Source of the DNA: an uncultured Eubacteriales bacterium | Lineage (GTDB): Bacteria > Bacillota > Clostridia > Oscillospirales > CAG-272 | Length of the DNA: 64,000 bases | Direction: 5' to 3' | Assembly (NCBI GenBank): GCA_934447715.1 | Contig: CAKSER010000005.1 | Location: 1 to 64,000 of the forward strand | Shown here: positions 23,209 to 31,312 of the stretch, one piece after another | How positions within the stretch are numbered: position 1 is the first letter of the stretch | How the letters are laid out: every line of letters starts with the position of its first letter | Position numbers and translations under genes: made by a program | The notes under the pieces: model-generated | Database searches by the model: none | Seen by the model: only the letters and a program-made list of their open reading frames with translations | What the model was told of the DNA's origin: nothing

Positions 23209-23237
23209 ATTATACACTGCATATTCCGCATTTTCAA
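23209..23237 (-). promoter_or_regulatory. Promoter of the M48 protease gene
   Basis: On the minus strand TTGAAA (23237-23232), 17 bases, TATAAT (23214-23209). The leader contains a direct repeat of ATTGTACGG (about 23184-23206) that could be an operator. Confidence 0.65.
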
Positions 23238-23348
23238 GAAAAAAATGTACTGCTTTATTCCCTGCGTATTATTTTCTCTTACAGACAGTGCGAGTTATAT
23301 TATATGTAAAGATATGCAAAGAGGCGAAAAGAAAAAGTGCAAAAAGGG

Positions 23349-23377
23349 TTGACAAAGCATTTCGGTTATGATAAGGT
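23349..23377 (+). promoter_or_regulatory. Promoter of the beta-helix/DUF4838 operon
   Basis: TTGACA (23349-23354), 17 bases, TAAGGT (23372-23377). The start of transcription near 23384 leaves the ATG at 23390 with almost no leader, so the ATG at 23450 with AGGAAAGGA upstream is the likely start. Confidence 0.65.
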
Positions 23378-23449
23378 TGAACAGAATGGATGAGTGTTGC
23401 TCATCTTCGCAAAATCTTATCGAAACAAATCAGGAAAGGACGATTTGCG

Positions 23450-25525
23450 ATGCAGAACGAGAAGAAAAAAAACGGCATCACTGCGTGCGACCAGAGTCAG
23501 ATTATAGTTAAGGATGACACTCGCCCCACGCTGCCTGTGTACGACTATGCCTTTGAGCTATACGTCTCACCGGACGGAAACGACAACGGCAGAGGCACAA
23601 TCGGTGATCCGCTTAAAACTCTTGAGGGTGCAAGAGATTATATAAGAAGGCTTCGTGCCTCGGGTGAGGACTTTACCGGCGGTATCGCGGTAAATTTCAG
23701 AGGCGGAGTTTATCCTATTGTTAAAACATTCAAGCTTGAGGCAGAGGATTCCGGAACGGCAAGCTGCCCGATTACCTACCGTGCTTACAAGGACGAAAAG
23801 CCGATCCTTGAGGGTGCTATAGAGCTTGATCACAAGGACTTTGTTCCTCTTACCGAGCAGTTCAGCTCGAGACTCCGCGACGAGGACGCAAAGAAGAATG
23901 TCGTAATGCTTGATCTTTCAAAATACGACTACCGCGATCTCGGTCCGATTATCGACGGAGAAAGAAACGGTGCGGAGCTTTACATCGGCAAAAAGCGTCA
24001 GAACATCTGCCGCTACCCGAAGGAGGGCAAGAACGTCGTAATCAAAGAGGTTTACCGCCATGAAACAGATCCGGCTCATCATGTTATTCTTGAGCTTGAT
24101 GACGAGACCTACAAGAACTGGGGCTCGTATTCCGGAATCTATCTTTGCGGATACTTCAGATACGACTGGTCATACGGCGTAACCGTTCTTAACGGCGTCG
24201 CAGACAACGGCTTCCTTGATGCGGGACCTCAGGCATATGCAGGCGGCGGACACTTCTTCTTCCACAACGTTTTTGATGAGATCAGCGCCCCCGGCGAATA
24301 CTGCATCGACCGTGAGAACAAGCTTCTCTTCGTCTACAAGACAGAAAACTTCGACAACGAGACAATTCAGCTCTCCTGCATGGCAGACACTCCGCTGATT
24401 CTCGAAAATGTCAACTATTTCACCTTCGAGGGCTTTACAATCGAAGGAACCAGAGGCCATGTCTTCAACGTAAAGGGAGATCATGTCCTTATCAACAAGA
24501 ACCACTTCCTCATGGGAATGCACATCGGCGACATGACCGGTAAGTTCAACATATTCGCAAACAACCTCGTTGAGGAAATCGGCGGAAGAGGAATCTTCAT
24601 CTTCTCCGGAAGCTTCGACACGCTCGAAAGCGGTCACAGCTACATCTACAACAACGAGTTCCACGACTGGGGTCAGATCAACAAGGTCTACAACCCGGCA
24701 ATGAAGACAACCGGAAACGGAGATGTCATGTCCCACAACCTCATGTACAACTATTCGCACGAGGCGGTTGAGTACAACGGAAACGAGCTCGTTTTCGCAT
24801 ACAACATCATCCACGACGTCTGCGACGAAACAGGAGACGCAGGTGCTGTCTACATCGGAAGAAGATGGGACTGGAACAACAACGTAGTTAAGTTCAACTA
24901 CATCTACAACGTAGAGAACAAGCTCCTCGGAGGAGCTCCGAGAGCCCTTTATTATGACGATACAGGCTCCGGTCAGGTCGTCTTCGGAAACATCATCCAG
25001 GACCCCCAGGGCTTTACGATTCACTGCGGCGGCGGACGTGATATGGACATCCGCAACAACATCCTTATCGCTCACGGAAACGGCGGTCTCGGATACGATT
25101 CAAGAGCTGCCGGAATCAACTGGCAGACAGATATGGCAACCTTCAACACGGGCTATGTCTGGACAAACATCGAGGCTCATCCGTACCTTTCCAAGCTCTG
25201 GATGAACAGCTTCCCTGTTCTTTCCTACCGTCAGCCGAACACCGATATCGGCACCGGAAGAAGAAACTTCGACACCGGCGGAAACATTTCATATTCGGTT
25301 ATCAGAGATAACGTCCTTGTCGGCACTCCGACAATCGGAGGCTCAAACCTCATTACGGTTTACTCCTCCGTCCGCGACAACGTCACATATTCCGGACCGT
25401 CTGTTGTCGGATTTAAGGATTTTGAAAACAGGGATATGACTCTTACCGAGGATTCTCCTGTGTACTACGATCTGCCGGGCTTTACTCCGATTCCGTTTGA
25501 CGAGATCGGCCTTGTAAAGGACTGA
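23450..25525 (+). CDS. Right-handed parallel beta-helix protein (GH141-like)
   Basis: 691 residues. ELYVSPDGNDNGRGTIGDPL followed by KTLEGARDYIRRLR is the typical opening of parallel beta-helix carbohydrate-active proteins such as those in family GH141. Asn/Gly/Ile-rich coils (INKNHFLMG, IFANNLVEE, YIYNNEFHD, LMYNYSHEAV, IRNNILIAH) give the helix rungs between about 330 and 560. There is no signal peptide, so it appears to act inside the cell on imported oligosaccharides, or it is exported by an unseen route. The gene is translated just ahead of a DUF4838 protein (17-base gap) and both use a marked C-ending codon preference compared with neighbours, a sign of high expression. The exact substrate cannot be read; plant cell-wall glycans are plausible. 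Confidence 0.75.
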   Translation: MQNEKKKNGITACDQSQIIVKDDTRPTLPVYDYAFELYVSPDGNDNGRGTIGDPLKTLEGARDYIRRLRASGEDFTGGIAVNFRGGVYPIVKTFKLEAEDSGTASCPITYRAYKDEKPILEGAIELDHKDFVPLTEQFSSRLRDEDAKKNVVMLDLSKYDYRDLGPIIDGERNGAELYIGKKRQNICRYPKEGKNVVIKEVYRHETDPAHHVILELDDETYKNWGSYSGIYLCGYFRYDWSYGVTVLNGVADNGFLDAGPQAYAGGGHFFFHNVFDEISAPGEYCIDRENKLLFVYKTENFDNETIQLSCMADTPLILENVNYFTFEGFTIEGTRGHVFNVKGDHVLINKNHFLMGMHIGDMTGKFNIFANNLVEEIGGRGIFIFSGSFDTLESGHSYIYNNEFHDWGQINKVYNPAMKTTGNGDVMSHNLMYNYSHEAVEYNGNELVFAYNIIHDVCDETGDAGAVYIGRRWDWNNNVVKFNYIYNVENKLLGGAPRALYYDDTGSGQVVFGNIIQDPQGFTIHCGGGRDMDIRNNILIAHGNGGLGYDSRAAGINWQTDMATFNTGYVWTNIEAHPYLSKLWMNSFPVLSYRQPNTDIGTGRRNFDTGGNISYSVIRDNVLVGTPTIGGSNLITVYSSVRDNVTYSGPSVVGFKDFENRDMTLTEDSPVYYDLPGFTPIPFDEIGLVKD

Positions 25526-25541
25526 AGGGAGGCTTAACACA

Positions 25542-27566
25542 ATGATAGATTACAAAACACTTGACAATTCATGGCTTACAGCCGATGTGTTCTCCGAGCA
25601 GAACGCCGTTAAGGGAGGAAGCCGCCTTGTTCTTTGCGACAAGGGCGCAAGCAGCTTCAAGATCTGCTATCAGGGAACAAGATATGATATATACTACGAC
25701 GGCGCTATCGCAATCAGAAGCGCAATCAAGCAACTCACCGGAATCGAGCTTCCGATGGACGAAAAGAAGGATGAGGACACAGAAAACATCATCTACATCT
25801 GCGGAGAGGACAAACCCGGCTCTCTTCCGCAGGACAGCTTCTCGGTAAAGGCAAACGGATCTGTTCTTTCTATTGCCGGAAGCACCAGAACCGGCTGTGT
25901 ATGGGGAGTTTACTACATCGTAAGATATGTGTTCGGCTATGACGCGCTCCGCGATGTCGAGGTTCCGACATTTGAAAAGCTCTCTGTCCCGGCAAAGCTC
26001 AACAAAACAGTTAAGATTGTAACCCACGGCGACGCTTCGATCTCCGGAAGAAAGCTTTCGGACTTCAGAATCGTTATTCCGTCTCTCAAGAGATATGAAA
26101 GCGAAGGCTATGCCGCAAAGCTCATCACAAACGCAATCGAGGATATGTGCGGCGGTCTTGTCGTCGAAACTCTCAACGACAACGAGGAAATCGAGGACAA
26201 GAACGGTCTTATCCTAATCGGAGAAACCGCATTTGAAAAGGAGCTCGGCTTTAATATCGACAGAGAAAAGCTGGCAGGCGGCTCTATTGTCGTCAAGGTA
26301 AACGGTCAGAACGTTCTTGTCACAGGCAAGACCAGCGATCAGGTCGTAGCCGCCGCTTATGCGTTCCTTGAGGACTGCATCGGATTCTACGATCTCGGAT
26401 TTATGCCTGCTCTTCCCGAGAAGGACATCAACCTGAGAAACGGCTTCAAATTTACCGCAAAGAGCGCTCTTCGCGTTGTTGATTCGCTTGAATTCGACAT
26501 CGAAAGCCTTACAAAGAGCACAGTTGCCTCTGCAGGAGAGGAGATCTGCTTCAGCGATGAGGACACGGTTTATGACCTTGTCGACAAGCTCTCGGACATT
26601 GCCGACGACAACGACACGATCTATGCAATTCTCAATGCAAAGACAAAGTGGTGCGACTGTGAGGAATGCAGAGCCGCAGCAGAAAGAACCGGAACAAAAG
26701 CCGGTGCCTTCTTTGAAGCGCTCAACAAGGCTGCAGACGAGCTTTACGACTACAAGATCGTTACTCTTGCAACCAAGGACACCCTCAAGGCGCCGAAGAT
26801 GGAGCTTGCGGAGAATATCGATGTTGTCGTCTGCGACGACAAGCTCTGCTCCGCTCACTCTGTAGCAGACAAGAGCTGCGAGCACAACAAGAGCTTTGCA
26901 AAGACCGTAAGAGACTGGCTCAAGGTCACAGAGAATGTCTATGTGCTCGACCTTACAAGCGACTATCACCACTACCCCGTCTCCTTCCCGAACTGGAATG
27001 TCATCTATGACAACTTCAACTTCTATGTAAAGAGCGGTATAAAGGGTGTATATCTGCAGATTTACGGAAAGGGCTCGGTACAGACCCTCACAGAGTTCAA
27101 GGGCCTGCGCGAATTCCTTTACCGCAAGCTTGCAAGAAATCCGAAGGCTTCGCGCGACGAGTTTAAGACCTATATCGACGAATACCTTGAAAAGGCGTTC
27201 GGAAAGGCTGCTCCTGCGGTTTCGGCATATATGGAAAAGGTCGAAAAGCTCGCATCCGGCAAGTGCTACGGCATTTACACTCCTGCGGCAGTGCTTCTTC
27301 CGATCGAGAAATCCGGAGAGTGGTACGATCTTACCGAATGCACCGAAATGTTCGAGTGCTGGGATGCCGTAACTCCGTACACAGAGGCGGTCGACAAGAC
27401 CAAATCTATGGTAGGACACATGGTTCTCCGCCGCATTTCCGAGCTTAACCGTTCCGACAACGCAATGCATGCAAAGATGCAGTACACACTCTGGCTGCAG
27501 AAGGCTATCGACAACAAGAACCGCACCATGGCAATCAGATCCATGCTCGGCGAGCTCTCGAAATAA
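25542..27566 (+). CDS. DUF4838 / GH20-like domain protein
   Basis: 674 residues. The first part (YYDGAIAIRSAIKQLTGIEL, IYICGEDKPGS, and SIAGSTRTGCVWGVYYIVRY) matches the non-catalytic alpha/beta domain that precedes GH20 and alpha-glucuronidase barrels. The middle has TKWCDCEECRAAAERTGTKA, a cysteine motif common in DUF4838 proteins, and a barrel-like region with VLDLTSDYHHYPVSFPNWNV and GVYLQIYGKGSVQTLTEF. It is probably a glycosidase-related protein working with the upstream beta-helix protein. No signal peptide. A terminator follows, so the two genes form a closed operon. Confidence is good for the family and low for the substrate. Confidence 0.75.
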   Translation: MIDYKTLDNSWLTADVFSEQNAVKGGSRLVLCDKGASSFKICYQGTRYDIYYDGAIAIRSAIKQLTGIELPMDEKKDEDTENIIYICGEDKPGSLPQDSFSVKANGSVLSIAGSTRTGCVWGVYYIVRYVFGYDALRDVEVPTFEKLSVPAKLNKTVKIVTHGDASISGRKLSDFRIVIPSLKRYESEGYAAKLITNAIEDMCGGLVVETLNDNEEIEDKNGLILIGETAFEKELGFNIDREKLAGGSIVVKVNGQNVLVTGKTSDQVVAAAYAFLEDCIGFYDLGFMPALPEKDINLRNGFKFTAKSALRVVDSLEFDIESLTKSTVASAGEEICFSDEDTVYDLVDKLSDIADDNDTIYAILNAKTKWCDCEECRAAAERTGTKAGAFFEALNKAADELYDYKIVTLATKDTLKAPKMELAENIDVVVCDDKLCSAHSVADKSCEHNKSFAKTVRDWLKVTENVYVLDLTSDYHHYPVSFPNWNVIYDNFNFYVKSGIKGVYLQIYGKGSVQTLTEFKGLREFLYRKLARNPKASRDEFKTYIDEYLEKAFGKAAPAVSAYMEKVEKLASGKCYGIYTPAAVLLPIEKSGEWYDLTECTEMFECWDAVTPYTEAVDKTKSMVGHMVLRRISELNRSDNAMHAKMQYTLWLQKAIDNKNRTMAIRSMLGELSK

Positions 27567-27614
27567 TTTTTACTCGGTTCGGGCAAAACCGGACAGCAAA
27601 ATGCATATAAGCAC

Positions 27615-27656
27615 AAGGCTCCGCCTGATTTTTTCGATCGGCGGAGCTTTTGCTTG
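27615..27656 (+). terminator. Terminator of the beta-helix/DUF4838 operon
   Basis: GCTCCGCC (27618-27625) pairs with GGCGGAGC (27640-27647), followed by TTTTGCTT. Confidence 0.75.
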
Positions 27657-27692
27657 CAAAATCCGGATTTGTATTGTAAAATGATATCTGTT

Positions 27693-28391
27693 ATGAGCAT
27701 ATACTACACAGAAGCAAACGGAACAAAAATTGAATATGAGCTTACAAGAAAGCAGATTAAAAACATCAATATCCGCGTAAAAGCCGACGGAAGCGTTCAT
27801 GTATCGTCGCCGAAAAGGGTCAAAATCGACGCAGTAAAAAACTTTGTCGACTCAAACGCCGAGGCGATCAGCCGCGCAATCGAAAAGCTCAAAAAGAAAA
27901 CGGCTGTTCTTAATGAAAACGAAACGCGCCTGCTCGGGAAAAGATATACCGTACTTGCCGTCTGCAAAAGCAGAAAGGATTGCCCTAAGCATGAGATCAT
28001 TAATGATAAAATAGTCCTTTATCTTGACGACCCGGCGGATCCGAACGAAAGAGAAAAAGCACTCCTTGATTTTAAAAGGGATGTCTGTAAAAGGTCCGTG
28101 CTGCCGATTTGTAAAAGACTTCTTCCGGAATTTGAGGATGCGATCGGCAAGGAGCCGAAAATCACCTTTAAGAGCATGAAAACAAGATGGGGCAGCTGCA
28201 ATCCGAAGAAAGGCAGGCTTAATTTCAGCATTATGCTTGCCGATGAGCCGATTGAGTTTGTCGAATATGTCGTCCTGCATGAATTCACGCATTTTCTGCG
28301 CGCGGATCATTCGGATGAGTTTTACAAACTGATTCTTAAAAGGATGCCGGATTACAAAAGCCGCAAAAAGCTGTGCGGAAAAACCGAATAA
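27693..28391 (+). CDS. YgjP-like zinc metallopeptidase (DUF45)
   Basis: 232 residues from ATG 27693; an ATG four codons earlier is possible and no clear ribosome site decides. It carries KSMKTRWGSCNPKKGRLNFS (residues 160-179), the hallmark of the YgjP/DUF45 family, followed by the zinc motif HEFTH (196-200) and a third histidine at 206 in RADHSDEF. These M48-related proteins are cytosolic with unclear substrates; some lie in restriction-modification or DNA repair settings. Here the gene stands alone between the beta-helix operon and tRNA-Ser. Confidence 0.87.
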   Translation: MSIYYTEANGTKIEYELTRKQIKNINIRVKADGSVHVSSPKRVKIDAVKNFVDSNAEAISRAIEKLKKKTAVLNENETRLLGKRYTVLAVCKSRKDCPKHEIINDKIVLYLDDPADPNEREKALLDFKRDVCKRSVLPICKRLLPEFEDAIGKEPKITFKSMKTRWGSCNPKKGRLNFSIMLADEPIEFVEYVVLHEFTHFLRADHSDEFYKLILKRMPDYKSRKKLCGKTE

Positions 28392-28493
28392 TTTAAAGTT
28401 TTTAAAAATCTTAAGCAATACCTATTGCAATTTTCCCCGGTTTATGCTAAACTATTTATCTGTAAGCGCTTCGGCTTGCATTATAAAAGATAC

Positions 28494-28535
28494 GGAGAGG
28501 TATCGAAGTGGTCATAACGGGGCTGACTCGAAATC
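28494..28535 (+). pseudogene. Duplicated 5' half of tRNA-Ser
   Basis: 42 bases identical to the first 42 bases of the intact tRNA-Ser starting at 28687: acceptor strand, D arm and anticodon loop up to GAAATC. It then changes to unrelated sequence, so the anticodon stem cannot close (TCTC instead of TCAG) and no T arm or 3' acceptor strand follows. The next 150 bases contain several perfect small hairpins (CGGAAG/CTTCCG, TGCGG/CCGCA, CTCGG/CCGAG). The duplication offset is 193 bases. Confidence 0.75.
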
Positions 28536-28686
28536 TCTTTCGGCTGACGGAAGTAAAACTTCCGAAAAGCCTTTAACCGTGCGGGTTTCGGGCACTTGCC
28601 CGCCGCAGGTACACCGTGAGTTCTAACAGGAATTCTAATACAACTGAATACTTGCGTTGATCTCGGTTTTCCGAGTTAACATACAT

Positions 28687-28772
28687 GGAGAGGTATCGAA
28701 GTGGTCATAACGGGGCTGACTCGAAATCAGTTTGCGAGCAATCGCACATGGGTTCGAATCCCATCCTCTCCG
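28687..28772 (+). tRNA. tRNA-Ser(CGA)
   Basis: Acceptor GGAGAGG pairs with CCTCTCC and is followed by discriminator G. The anticodon loop CTCGAAA gives anticodon CGA (reads UCG). A long variable arm (GCGAGCAATCGC region) is typical of serine tRNAs, and the T arm reads TGGGTTCGAATCCCA. CCA is not encoded. Confidence 0.93.
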
Positions 28773-28811
28773 AAAATAAAAAAGCATCCTTTACGGGTAC
28801 TTTTTTATTTT
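28773..28811 (+). terminator. Terminator directly after tRNA-Ser
   Basis: AAAATAAAAAAGCATCC pairs with GGGTACTTTTTTATTTT, ending in a T-rich run. It begins one or two bases after the tRNA end. Confidence 0.8.
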
Positions 28812-28915
28812 CCTCTGTTGGGATTCGAACGGGTCGGTGTTGAATGTCCTGCCGGTGGCAGGGCAGATCCGACCCTGACCGAGCCCACAGGCGAGAACGA
28901 ATCCCTCTCTCTCCG
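28812..28915 (+). repeat. tRNA-linked repeat, copy 1
   Basis: About 100 bases beginning CCTCTGTTGGGATTCGAACG and ending CGAATCCCTCTCTCTCCGA. It is nearly identical to copy 2 at 28953-29051 over most of its length (shared core: GGTGTTGAATGTCCTGCCGG). Ends resemble tRNA T-arm/acceptor sequence (GATTCGAAC, CGAATCC...CTCTCC). Confidence 0.8.
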
Positions 28916-28919
28916 AATA

Positions 28920-28952
28920 CAAAAAAGCATCCTTTTTATGGGTGCTTTTTTT
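28920..28952 (+). terminator. Second terminator-like hairpin between the repeat copies
   Basis: AAAAAAGCATCC pairs with GGGTGCTTTTTT (one G-U). It is a near copy of the tRNA terminator, showing that hairpin plus repeat were duplicated as one unit of about 145 bases. Confidence 0.75.
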
Positions 28953-29051
28953 CCTCTCTGTTGTGATTCGAACGGGTCGGTGTTGAATGTCCTGCCGGTG
29001 GCAGGGCAGACTCGACCCTGACCGAGCCCGCAGGCGAGACCGAATCCATCT
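28953..29051 (+). repeat. tRNA-linked repeat, copy 2
   Basis: Second copy of the repeat, starting CCTCTCTGTTGTGATTCGAA and ending GACCGAATCCATCTCC. Differences from copy 1 are single bases and short ends. The 29052-29196 stretch after it holds no gene I can support. Confidence 0.8.
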
Positions 29052-29196
29052 CCAAAGCCAAGAAAGCCGCACGATTTTTCGGTTGGGCGGCTGTGTGATT
29101 TTTGCAGACATTTTTATTTTTTTAGTTATTTAATCAAGCTGCAGCTATGAATATGCACCGAATTTACTTTGTTAAGCGAGCAAAATAAAGCCGCAT

Positions 29197-29649
29197 TCAG
29201 ATATTGGTATGAATGTAATACAAGGTCAATGTTTCAACGTCGAAAAAGTATATACTGTAATTGTCATATTTTTCGTACTTTGAATCTCCGATCGGCTTCC
29301 CTTCTTTTGTTTCTATTCGGACATAATCTCCCGAAGAAACAGAGTTAATATCAAAAACGTACTCATCCATACGGTTTTCATACTCCATTACGCTCCCGAA
29401 ATGCTCGAAGTAGCCTTTTACATTTTCGATATCGCTTTCGCCGATTTTCGTGTACGCTTTATTTTCCTTGAAGCAATCGGCAGAATTATATTTATAATAG
29501 CAAAAATCAGTAAAGTCCTGAAAGCCGGACTCATCAAAATGCTCTTCGGACTCGATATAACCGTCCGGTACATATTTCAGCTTGCCGAAGCAGGAAGAAA
29601 GCAAAAATACGGCAGCTATCAAAAGGAGTACACATATTACTCTCTTCAT
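29197..29649 (-). CDS. Small lipoprotein of unknown function
   Basis: 150 residues with a lipoprotein signal: MKRVICVLLLIAAVFLLSSC, the lipobox cysteine at residue 20. The mature part is rich in aromatic and acidic residues (YVPDGYIESEEHFDESGFQD) and ends YSIYFFDVETLTLYYIHTN, suggesting a beta-sheet fold. No family is recognised. It is the last chromosomal-looking gene before the prophage and has its own promoter at 29694-29721. Confidence 0.7.
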   Translation of the reverse strand: MKRVICVLLLIAAVFLLSSCFGKLKYVPDGYIESEEHFDESGFQDFTDFCYYKYNSADCFKENKAYTKIGESDIENVKGYFEHFGSVMEYENRMDEYVFDINSVSSGDYVRIETKEGKPIGDSKYEKYDNYSIYFFDVETLTLYYIHTNI

Positions 29650-29693
29650 AATATTCCCTTCTCTTTAGGTTTGTTTTGTCTTTTCTGTATTTT

Positions 29694-29721
29694 ATTATAG
29701 TATTTTTCTTTCAAAAGTCAA
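29694..29721 (-). promoter_or_regulatory. Promoter of the lipoprotein gene
   Basis: TTGACT (29721-29716), 16 bases, TATAAT (29699-29694) on the minus strand. This fixes host-type sequence up to about 29721 and so limits the prophage left boundary to 29722-29865. Confidence 0.65.
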
Positions 29722-29865
29722 GGGGGCTCAAATTATGTGGATATTGGCTTACAGGAGGCATTTTTCATTGTTGAAATTCGGCCAGAAACACACCGCAAAC
29801 TTGAACTCTGTAAGAATTTACTTTTATAACGGTATATTCATTGCAGTGACAAGTGCGCGTTAACA

Positions 29866-29899
29866 AAAAGAAGAGGATAGGAATTGCCTGTCCTCTTTT
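29866..29899. terminator. Terminator near the prophage left end
   Basis: AGAGGATAGG (29872-29881) pairs with CCTGTCCTCT (29887-29896) around a short loop (one G-U), flanked by A and T runs on both sides, so it can act in both directions. Confidence 0.7.
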
Positions 29900-29910
29900 C
29901 TTTTTTAAGA

Positions 29911-29944
29911 GCAAAAAATCCCCTGCAAAAGCAAGGGGTTTTCT
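29911..29944 (-). terminator. Terminator of the late (structural/lysis) operon
   Basis: On the minus strand AAAACCCCT...AGGGG is followed by ATTTTTT, 43 bases after the endolysin stop. It is the end of a transcription unit about 20 kb long. Confidence 0.75.
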
Positions 29945-29986
29945 GCATTTGGGAGGATATAAATACACGCAGGAAAAGCTGCGGTA

Positions 29987-30775
29987 TCAGCGAGTTAAAT
30001 ATCTCGAAATAGTAACAGCATCCTTTTCGTCTACCACGCCGTCGCCGTTCAGATCTGCCTTTGTAAGGTCAATGTTCACCTTCCACCCTGCAAGATATCG
30101 AGATAGCAGAACAGCATCCTTTTCGCCTATAACGCTGTCACCGTCAAGATCATGCTCAAGGGTGTAAAGATACCCCTCAACCTTTGCAAGAAAGGCTTTC
30201 CAGTTGCTTCTTGCAACCTTTCCGCCTGTGCTGCGGAAGATGTAATACGGACACCACTTCTTTCCGTAGACAACGTTTGCAGACTGCTCGGCCGGATCGT
30301 CAAAATGCTTTCCTTCGCGCTCGTTTACCCAATATGTATGGGTCACAACCTTCGATACCGGGAGCTTGTATACATGGCAAAGGATCGCGCACAGCTTGGC
30401 GCAGTTGTCCTCTGCTTTCATGTCTTTTGCTGTGTACCCGGATGTCATGCAGCACTCGATTGAAATCGTTGTGTAGTTGCCGCCGCTTTTGTTGGCTGTA
30501 CCGTCAGGCTTGAAGGTGTCACCGGCATGATATGTCAGCTCACCGAGAGGAGCAAGAAGCTGAACCTCCTTTTCATCTACAATAAAGTTGAAGGATGCCT
30601 GACCGAGCATGCCGTTTTTTAAGGCAGCTGCGTATCTGTCGGCACTGTTCGATTTGCATGCGGTCGAGTTGTGTACCGTGATTCCTGTTATGTTGATCTT
30701 TGTGCCGAGAGACACAACAATGTTCCGGTATACGTTAAGCCCGAGAAGAGACAGCTCATCTATCTTTTTCTTCAT
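29987..30775 (-). CDS. Phage endolysin: N-acetylmuramoyl-L-alanine amidase with C-terminal type I dockerin
   Basis: 262 residues. Residues 25-185 are an Amidase_2/PGRP domain: ITGITVHNSTA holds zinc ligand His35, VVTHTYW holds His146 and KKWCPYYI holds Cys175. It cleaves the amide between muramic acid and the peptide stem. Residues 208-262 are a type I dockerin: two calcium loops, DLDGDSVIGEKD (209-220) and DLNGDGVVDEKD (241-252), each followed by an SRYL helix. Dockerins bind cohesins of cellulosome scaffoldins. No signal peptide, as usual for holin-dependent endolysins. It overlaps the holin gene by 20 bases. The two-domain structure is clear; the role of the dockerin (binding to host cell-surface cohesins as a wall-targeting module) is inference. 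Confidence 0.9.
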   Translation of the reverse strand: MKKKIDELSLLGLNVYRNIVVSLGTKINITGITVHNSTACKSNSADRYAAALKNGMLGQASFNFIVDEKEVQLLAPLGELTYHAGDTFKPDGTANKSGGNYTTISIECCMTSGYTAKDMKAEDNCAKLCAILCHVYKLPVSKVVTHTYWVNEREGKHFDDPAEQSANVVYGKKWCPYYIFRSTGGKVARSNWKAFLAKVEGYLYTLEHDLDGDSVIGEKDAVLLSRYLAGWKVNIDLTKADLNGDGVVDEKDAVTISRYLTR

Positions 30776-30980
30776 ACGGATTTTCCCCGGCTTTCTGCGG
30801 AAGATTCATAAGCGCCGCAAGACCGGCAGCAATGCCGGATACAGCAAGGCAAAGAAGCGAGTTTGCAAGTACGTTGTAATCGTCTGTTCCCTTGGCAAGA
30901 ACATAGCTCAGATTCGCGACAATGTATCCTGCCGCTGCCTGAAAGAAGGTTCTGCCTGCTCTTTTAAGTGTTTCTTTCAT
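30756..30980 (-). CDS. Phage holin
   Basis: 74 residues from ATG 30980 (GAGGT 7 bases upstream; the in-frame TTG two codons earlier sits too close to that site). It has two hydrophobic segments (about 13-30 and 42-60) and a charged end (GENPYEEKDR), the size and topology of class II holins of Firmicutes phages. It sits directly before and overlaps the endolysin gene, the normal lysis cassette. It would form membrane holes to release the amidase. Confidence 0.8.
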   Translation of the reverse strand: MKETLKRAGRTFFQAAAGYIVANLSYVLAKGTDDYNVLANSLLCLAVSGIAAGLAALMNLPQKAGENPYEEKDR

Positions 30981-31009
30981 GATCAATACCTCGTTTATAA
31001 AATTTGTTT

Positions 31010-31306
31010 TTACTTTATAATCAGCGTCAGAAGCGCTCCGATCCCTGCCGAGCAGAGAGCAGCAATAATATAACCGACAATCCGCTTGTACTTTGCCCCC
31101 GGCTCCATTTCAAGAGCTGTGACCTTGCCGTCTATGCGGTCTATTTTGCTGTTGGCTTCCTTTTGCTGATAAGCAAGAAGCTTGATGCTTCCTGCCATCT
31201 CTGTAAGAGCTTCATTGTCCTTTTCGAGCCTGTCAATTCTGTGACTGTTCGATTTCCCTCGCTGCTCTGCTTCTGCGAGGCGCTCAACAATTTCCGATTC
31301 GTTCAT
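31010..31306 (-). CDS. XhlA-like phage membrane protein
   Basis: 98 residues. A coiled-coil N-terminal part (ERLAEAEQRGKSNSHRIDRL ...) is followed by one membrane helix at the C-terminus (IVGYIIAALCSAGIGALLTL). This is the layout of haemolysin XhlA-type proteins found next to phage holins, where XhlA helps holin-driven lysis. Position next to the holin supports it. Confidence 0.75.
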   Translation of the reverse strand: MNESEIVERLAEAEQRGKSNSHRIDRLEKDNEALTEMAGSIKLLAYQQKEANSKIDRIDGKVTALEMEPGAKYKRIVGYIIAALCSAGIGALLTLIIK

Positions 31307-31312
31307 TTTTTC

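Noticed and set aside
24170..27470. Long minus-strand frames (about 300 and 418 codons) opposite the beta-helix/DUF4838 operon
   Set aside because: Caused by the strong codon bias of the real genes; low-complexity Val/Asp-rich translations without family features.
28494..28686. tRNA-Ser with an intron
   Set aside because: The 5' half is repeated in the intact downstream copy and no matching 3' exon follows the first copy, so this is a duplication, not an intron.
28812..29051. Additional tRNA genes
   Set aside because: T-arm-like GATTCGAAC pieces are present but no acceptor or anticodon stem can be closed.
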